This document shows, one piece after another, positions 14,374 to 17,281 of a DNA stretch of 17,281 nt. The DNA lies in the NCBI GenBank assembly GCA_021463315.1, contig JAJTXO010000021.1, positions 1-17,281 on the forward strand, read 5' to 3'. Within the stretch, counting starts at the first letter, position 1. The number at the start of each line of letters is the position of its first letter. Made by a program: the position numbers and the translations under genes. This DNA comes from Caldilineales bacterium. GTDB taxonomy: Bacteria > Chloroflexota > Anaerolineae > JAAEKA01. The notes below the pieces were generated by a model. The model did no database searches and was not told the origin of the DNA. It saw only the letters and a list, made by a program, of their open reading frames with translations.

Positions 14374-15909
14374 TCACCCTTGTGCCTGGTGCAGCGCTGG
14401 CGTCAAGCCCCGCGCCATGTTGATCATGGTCAGCCGCAGGCTCAGCTCGCTCATCAGAAGCAGCAGCGGATGGCTGGCTGGGTCATCCTCTACAGTCTGA
14501 GCGGCGGCCAGAGCCAGATCGGCATGGCGCGCGTCGCCGGCCAAGGTGAACCATTCGACCATAGTCTCCAGGTTGGCCCGCAGCGCCGCCGGCACGAGAT
14601 CGCCGTTGTTCATGGCTTCTTGCAGCGTCGCGGCGATCATCTGGGTGAAGGCTTCATGGGTGGGCGCTTCCGAGCCGGTCAACACCTGTTCGGCGCAGCT
14701 AACGACGGCGCGCGACTGTAGGAACCAGGCGCCCATTGCAGCATGTTGCATCAACAGGACGGTGTCTTGTCGGGTCGCCGCAGCTTCTTCAGGCAGCGGA
14801 TCGGCCGGCGTCGGCAGCGTCCAACGCCACAGGAGGGGGCCCAGCAAGCGATAGGGCAAGGGCGTGGGCTGTTCGGCCGCCCAGGTGTGGGGCAACGTGG
14901 CCAGCAGACGCCGCCGCCCATAGTCGCATCCGGCCTCCAGCAGCAGCGGTTGGTTCGCGCCTCCCTGCAACAGCGCTCCCAGCGGTTGCTGCTGAGGCAG
15001 GTGGCTGGCCTCAACCTGGCGCTGGCCGGCCGCGGCGATCAACCCTCGCTGTTGGTTGATCAAGATCTCCAGCATGGTGTCGCCGGCCTCGCCAGTTCCA
15101 GGCAGGAAGAACCACAGCATCTGGTGGCCGTCGCCGCTGATCGCGCTGGCCAGACAGCGCGCTCCATCGGGCGGCGGCAGCAGGGGGGGCACAGTGACCC
15201 CGCGCAGCCGCAGCTTCTGCAGCGAGCGTTCCGCCTGCCGGCGCAGCTCGGGCGGCAGGCTGGGCAAAACGCCTTGCAACGCGGCTGCGGCGCTGGTGTC
15301 GGCGACCATGCCCAGCGTTTGCAACGCCTCCAGCGCCACCGGCTGGTTCGACTCCTGCGCAAACATGCTGAGCAACTCCACGCCCTGGGCGTCCTCCAGC
15401 AGACGGGCGGCCTTGACCATGGTCATCTGCACATCGGCCGGTTCCTGGTCGAGCTGACCGAAATATTCGACCAGCACCATGCTGTCGTTGTGACTCTCGG
15501 CCAGCACATCTTGCAGCGAGCGGAGCGCCAGTTGCTCCGGCGCGGCCATGCCCGCGTACATGGCGTTGTCAGGGGCCACGTCCAGAAAGCGCTCAAGGAT
15601 CGTGATCGCGGTCAGCCGCGCTTGGTCTGAAAGCGCGCGGTTGTGGGCGGCCGCGCTCAAGGCCGCGACCACGGCGCTCTTGTCCAGCCGCTTGGCCAGG
15701 TGGCCCAGGCCGCCGCGCAGTTGTGAGTTGCCGGTGTCCAGCGCGGCCAGCAGGGCGGGCAGCGCCTTGTCGCCATAGCGCTGGGCAATGTCGCTGGCGC
15801 GCTGGCGCAGGTCCCAGTCGCCTTTGGTCTCGCCCAGGCTGCGCACGGCCGCGTCCATCTCCAGCCGATTCTGGAAGGTGGTGATGATCTTGGGGGATTG
15901 GTCGCTCAT
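14374..15909 (-). CDS. HEAT-repeat-like uncharacterised protein
   Basis: A 511-residue, mostly helical Ala/Leu-rich protein without signal peptide or membrane helices. Residues ~15-230 look like HEAT/armadillo-type helical repeats, for example DLRQRASDIAQRYGDKALPALLAAL (paraphrased as residues ~33-57), then RGGLGHLAKRLDKSAVVAAL and PVALEALQTLGMVADTSAAA. Residues ~245-350 contain more strand-like sequence (HQMLWFFLPGTGEAG, LLEAGCDYGRRRLLATLP), and the rest is helical. Such proteins act as binding scaffolds; the partner is unknown. A TATAAT six bases before the ATG implies a leaderless mRNA and fixes the start at 15909. It is divergent from dnaX, which may hint at co-conservation but is not evidence of function. 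The end nearly touches that of the convergent aminotransferase. Confidence 0.8.
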   Translation of the reverse strand: MSDQSPKIITTFQNRLEMDAAVRSLGETKGDWDLRQRASDIAQRYGDKALPALLAALDTGNSQLRGGLGHLAKRLDKSAVVAALSAAAHNRALSDQARLTAITILERFLDVAPDNAMYAGMAAPEQLALRSLQDVLAESHNDSMVLVEYFGQLDQEPADVQMTMVKAARLLEDAQGVELLSMFAQESNQPVALEALQTLGMVADTSAAAALQGVLPSLPPELRRQAERSLQKLRLRGVTVPPLLPPPDGARCLASAISGDGHQMLWFFLPGTGEAGDTMLEILINQQRGLIAAAGQRQVEASHLPQQQPLGALLQGGANQPLLLEAGCDYGRRRLLATLPHTWAAEQPTPLPYRLLGPLLWRWTLPTPADPLPEEAAATRQDTVLLMQHAAMGAWFLQSRAVVSCAEQVLTGSEAPTHEAFTQMIAATLQEAMNNGDLVPAALRANLETMVEWFTLAGDARHADLALAAAQTVEDDPASHPLLLLMSELSLRLTMINMARGLTPALHQAQG

Positions 15910-15915
15910 GGCGCG

Positions 15916-15921
15916 ATTATA
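15916..15921 (-). promoter_or_regulatory. -10 element of a leaderless promoter for the HEAT-like gene
   Basis: On the minus strand TATAAT ends 6 bases before ATG at 15909, placing transcription start at or next to the A of ATG. A weak -35 candidate, TTAGCC (15939-15944), lies 17 bases upstream. No ribosome binding site fits in the gap. Confidence 0.65.
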
Positions 15922-15955
15922 CCCGAAGCTGGCTGGCTGGCTAAACTCGGTCCTT

Positions 15956-16040
15956 CACGATTGTTGTCTCACGAAAAGGCGCCAAGATCGCAAAGGGCGG
16001 AGATTCTTGGCATTCCTGGCGGCATTGCGTGAGAATCGTG
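15956..16040. repeat. 85-bp imperfect palindrome between HEAT-like gene and dnaX
   Basis: Outer arms CACGATT (15956-15962) / AATCGTG (16034-16040) and next arms CTCACG (15968-15973) / CGTGAG (16028-16033) pair perfectly across a 5-base bulge. Further in, GGCGCCAAGATCGC and GGCATTCCTGGCGGC pair with several mismatches. It resembles dispersed CTCACGCAAAGGCGCCAAG...CTTGGCGTCTTTGCGTGAG repeats known from many environmental bacterial genomes. Non-coding. Confidence 0.65.
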
Positions 16041-16051
16041 GACTGCTGAAA

Positions 16052-16074
16052 CTGGCGCAGATCGGCTGCGCCAG
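16052..16074. repeat. Strong 9-bp hairpin upstream of dnaX
   Basis: CTGGCGCAG (16052-16060), loop ATCGG, CTGCGCCAG (16066-16074), all nine pairs perfect and GC-rich. It lies just before the dnaX -35. No T-run follows on either strand, so it is more likely a regulatory or repeat structure than an intrinsic terminator. Confidence 0.55.
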
Positions 16075-16083
16075 GAAGGCAGT

Positions 16084-16112
16084 TTGCGCAATAGTCCCAA
16101 AAATGCTACACT
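16084..16112 (+). promoter_or_regulatory. Sigma70-type promoter for dnaX
   Basis: -35 TTGCGC (16084-16089), a 17-base spacer, and -10 TACACT (16107-16112), the same -10 as the promoter at 10182. Predicted start near 16119, giving a ~100-base leader. Confidence 0.6.
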
Positions 16113-16116
16113 AAAC

Positions 16117-16153
16117 CGGTTGATTGCGCAGACCGCTGGATCGAAATCAACCG
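16117..16153 (+). promoter_or_regulatory. Stem-loop at the predicted 5' end of dnaX mRNA
   Basis: CGGTTGATT (16117-16125) and AATCAACCG (16145-16153) form a perfect 9-bp stem around a 19-base loop, starting essentially at the predicted transcription start. The dnaX ribosome binding site (GGAG 16209-16212) is left outside it. A further palindrome, GAGCCGGCTC, lies at 16172-16181. Confidence 0.5.
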
Positions 16154-16220
16154 CGTGTCAGAGGCGGCGTTGAGCCGGCTCGTGGAATCGGCGCCAGTTT
16201 TTCAGGTCGGAGTATTGAGC

Positions 16221-17281
16221 ATGGCGGCACAGGCCCTTTATCGCCGTTGGCGTTCGCAGACATTCGATGAGGTGGTGGGACAGGAGCACGTCACTCAGAC
16301 GTTGCGCAACGCGCTGCGCGACAGCCGCATGACCCATGCCTATCTGTTCACAGGGCCGCGGGGCACAGGCAAGACCAGCACAGCCCGGCTGCTGGCCAAA
16401 GCGGTCAACTGCGAGAACCCGGATGTCAGCCAACGCCCCTGCAATGCCTGCGCGATCTGTCAGGCCATCACCAGCGGCGCGCTGCTAGACCTGATCGAGA
16501 TCGACGCGGCCTCCAACCGCGGCATCGACGAGATTCGTGATCTGCGGGACAAGGTGCATTTTTCCCCCAGCCAGGCGCGCTTCAAGGTCTATGTGATCGA
16601 CGAAGTACACATGCTGACGCCGGAGGCTTTCAACGCGCTGCTCAAGACGCTGGAGGAGCCGCCGCCCCATGTGATCTTCGTCTTGGCTACCACCGAGCCG
16701 CACAAGATCCCCGACACCGTGCTCTCCCGTTGCCAGCGCTTCGATTTTCGCCGCATTCCCACCCACAAGATCGTGGAGCGGCTGCGCTTTATTCTGGAGC
16801 AGGAGGGCCGCGCGGCCGAGCCTGGCGCGCTGGAGATGATCGCCCGCAGCGCAGAAGGGGGCATGCGCGACGCGATCAGCCTCACCGATCAACTGCTCTC
16901 CTACGGCGGCGATGTAATCACCGAGCAGCAGGTGCAGGCTGTGCGCGGCGCTATCTCCGGCCAGGCGATTAGCCAAATGGTCGACTATCTGGCGAATGGC
17001 GATGTGGCCAGTGGGCTGGGGTTGATCAATCGGCTGGCTGAGGAGGGCGTTGACCTGCGCCAGTTCGCCTTGCAGTTGGTGGCCCATCTGCGCACGGTGC
17101 TGGTGAGCCGCGTCGGCGGCCAACAGGCGCGGGCGATTCTGGTCGATCTGTCGGAAGATCAGTTGTCGGCCGTGCAGGCGCAGGCCAAACAGATCGATGC
17201 GGCCGGTTTGACCGGCGCGCTGCGCCTGCTGAATCAAGCTAGCCAGGAGATGCGCGAGGCGGCTCAGCCTCAGTTGGCGCT
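16221..17281 (+). CDS. dnaX: DNA polymerase III subunit gamma/tau, N-terminal part (runs off right edge)
   Basis: The clamp-loader ATPase DnaX, which loads the beta clamp and links replisome parts. In 353 visible codons: ALYRRWRSQTFDEVVGQEHV at the start, Walker A TGPRGTGKTS (~44-53), the four zinc cysteines Cys64, Cys74, Cys77 and Cys80 (CNACAIC), EIDAASNRGIDEIR (~93-106), Walker B VIDEVHML (125-132), NALLKTLEEPPPHV, sensor 1 ATTEPHKIP (~156-164), the SRC arginine finger (Ser168-Cys171 region), and GGMRDAISLTDQL. The start is fixed by GGAG 8 bases upstream and exact family alignment. The frame stays open at the edge, so the tau C-terminus and any gamma-producing frameshift site are outside the window. 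It is divergent from the HEAT-like gene. Confidence 0.98.
   Translation, partial: MAAQALYRRWRSQTFDEVVGQEHVTQTLRNALRDSRMTHAYLFTGPRGTGKTSTARLLAKAVNCENPDVSQRPCNACAICQAITSGALLDLIEIDAASNRGIDEIRDLRDKVHFSPSQARFKVYVIDEVHMLTPEAFNALLKTLEEPPPHVIFVLATTEPHKIPDTVLSRCQRFDFRRIPTHKIVERLRFILEQEGRAAEPGALEMIARSAEGGMRDAISLTDQLLSYGGDVITEQQVQAVRGAISGQAISQMVDYLANGDVASGLGLINRLAEEGVDLRQFALQLVAHLRTVLVSRVGGQQARAILVDLSEDQLSAVQAQAKQIDAAGLTGALRLLNQASQEMREAAQPQLA

Noticed and set aside
14743..15630. 295-residue plus-strand frame opposite the HEAT-like gene
   Set aside because: Gln/Arg-rich antisense shadow; the minus-strand frame has a promoter, sensible composition and full length.
16052..16074. Intrinsic terminator
   Set aside because: The hairpin is strong but has no T-run on either strand, and both neighbouring genes are transcribed away from it.
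16040..16220. Possible SRP RNA (ffs), which is near dnaX in some bacteria; CCAGGAAGGCAG looked suggestive
   Set aside because: The conserved domain IV loop pattern (GGAAG...GCAGC flanked by a paired helix) is not present.

Overview
The window is a GC-rich bacterial chromosome segment. Dense same-strand gene packing, the style of its dispersed palindromic repeats and the protein sequences suggest an environmental Chloroflexota-like bacterium (Anaerolineae/Caldilineae type). That placement is an inference, because there is no rRNA or other strong phylogenetic marker except a partial dnaX.

Positions 1-9250 hold a minus-strand surface-glycan assembly cluster. In transcription order (right to left) it encodes a Wzx-type flippase, an ATP-grasp ligase, a SAM methyltransferase, a DegT/VioA-like sugar aminotransferase, a GT2 glycosyltransferase, a GT4 glycosyltransferase, a second flippase, and a GT4 enzyme that runs off the left edge. 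Several junctions overlap by ATGA or are separated by only a few bases, so most of these genes are probably cotranscribed. Together they could make a nucleotide-linked amino sugar, modify it (methyl and ATP-grasp-linked groups), assemble an oligosaccharide and flip it across the membrane. No polymerase, ligase or initiating transferase is visible here. Repeats interrupt the cluster between the methyltransferase and DegT genes, at the GT2/GT4 junction, and inside the left-edge GT.

Positions 9285-11555 hold a class III sirtuin with the YxxR acyl-pocket motif, a small uncharacterised protein with its own strong promoter, and an HNH endonuclease. The last two lie in a visibly AT-richer patch that looks acquired.

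Positions 11577-14370 hold an 8-oxoguanine deaminase divergent from a class V alanine-glyoxylate-type aminotransferase. Between them is a 289-base region with a nested palindromic repeat element, another palindrome, and a near-consensus promoter for the aminotransferase.

Positions 14374-17281 hold a HEAT-repeat-like protein, probably made from a leaderless transcript, divergent from dnaX (DNA polymerase III gamma/tau), which is cut by the right edge. The 311-base gap between them contains an 85-bp imperfect palindrome, a strong 9-bp hairpin, the dnaX promoter, and a stem-loop at the predicted 5' end of the dnaX mRNA.

I found no tRNA, rRNA, CRISPR array, transposase or integrase. No part of the window clearly amounts to an undescribed system. 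The best leads are the repeat families, which reshape coding ends, and the ATP-grasp/methyltransferase/aminotransferase module in the glycan cluster.
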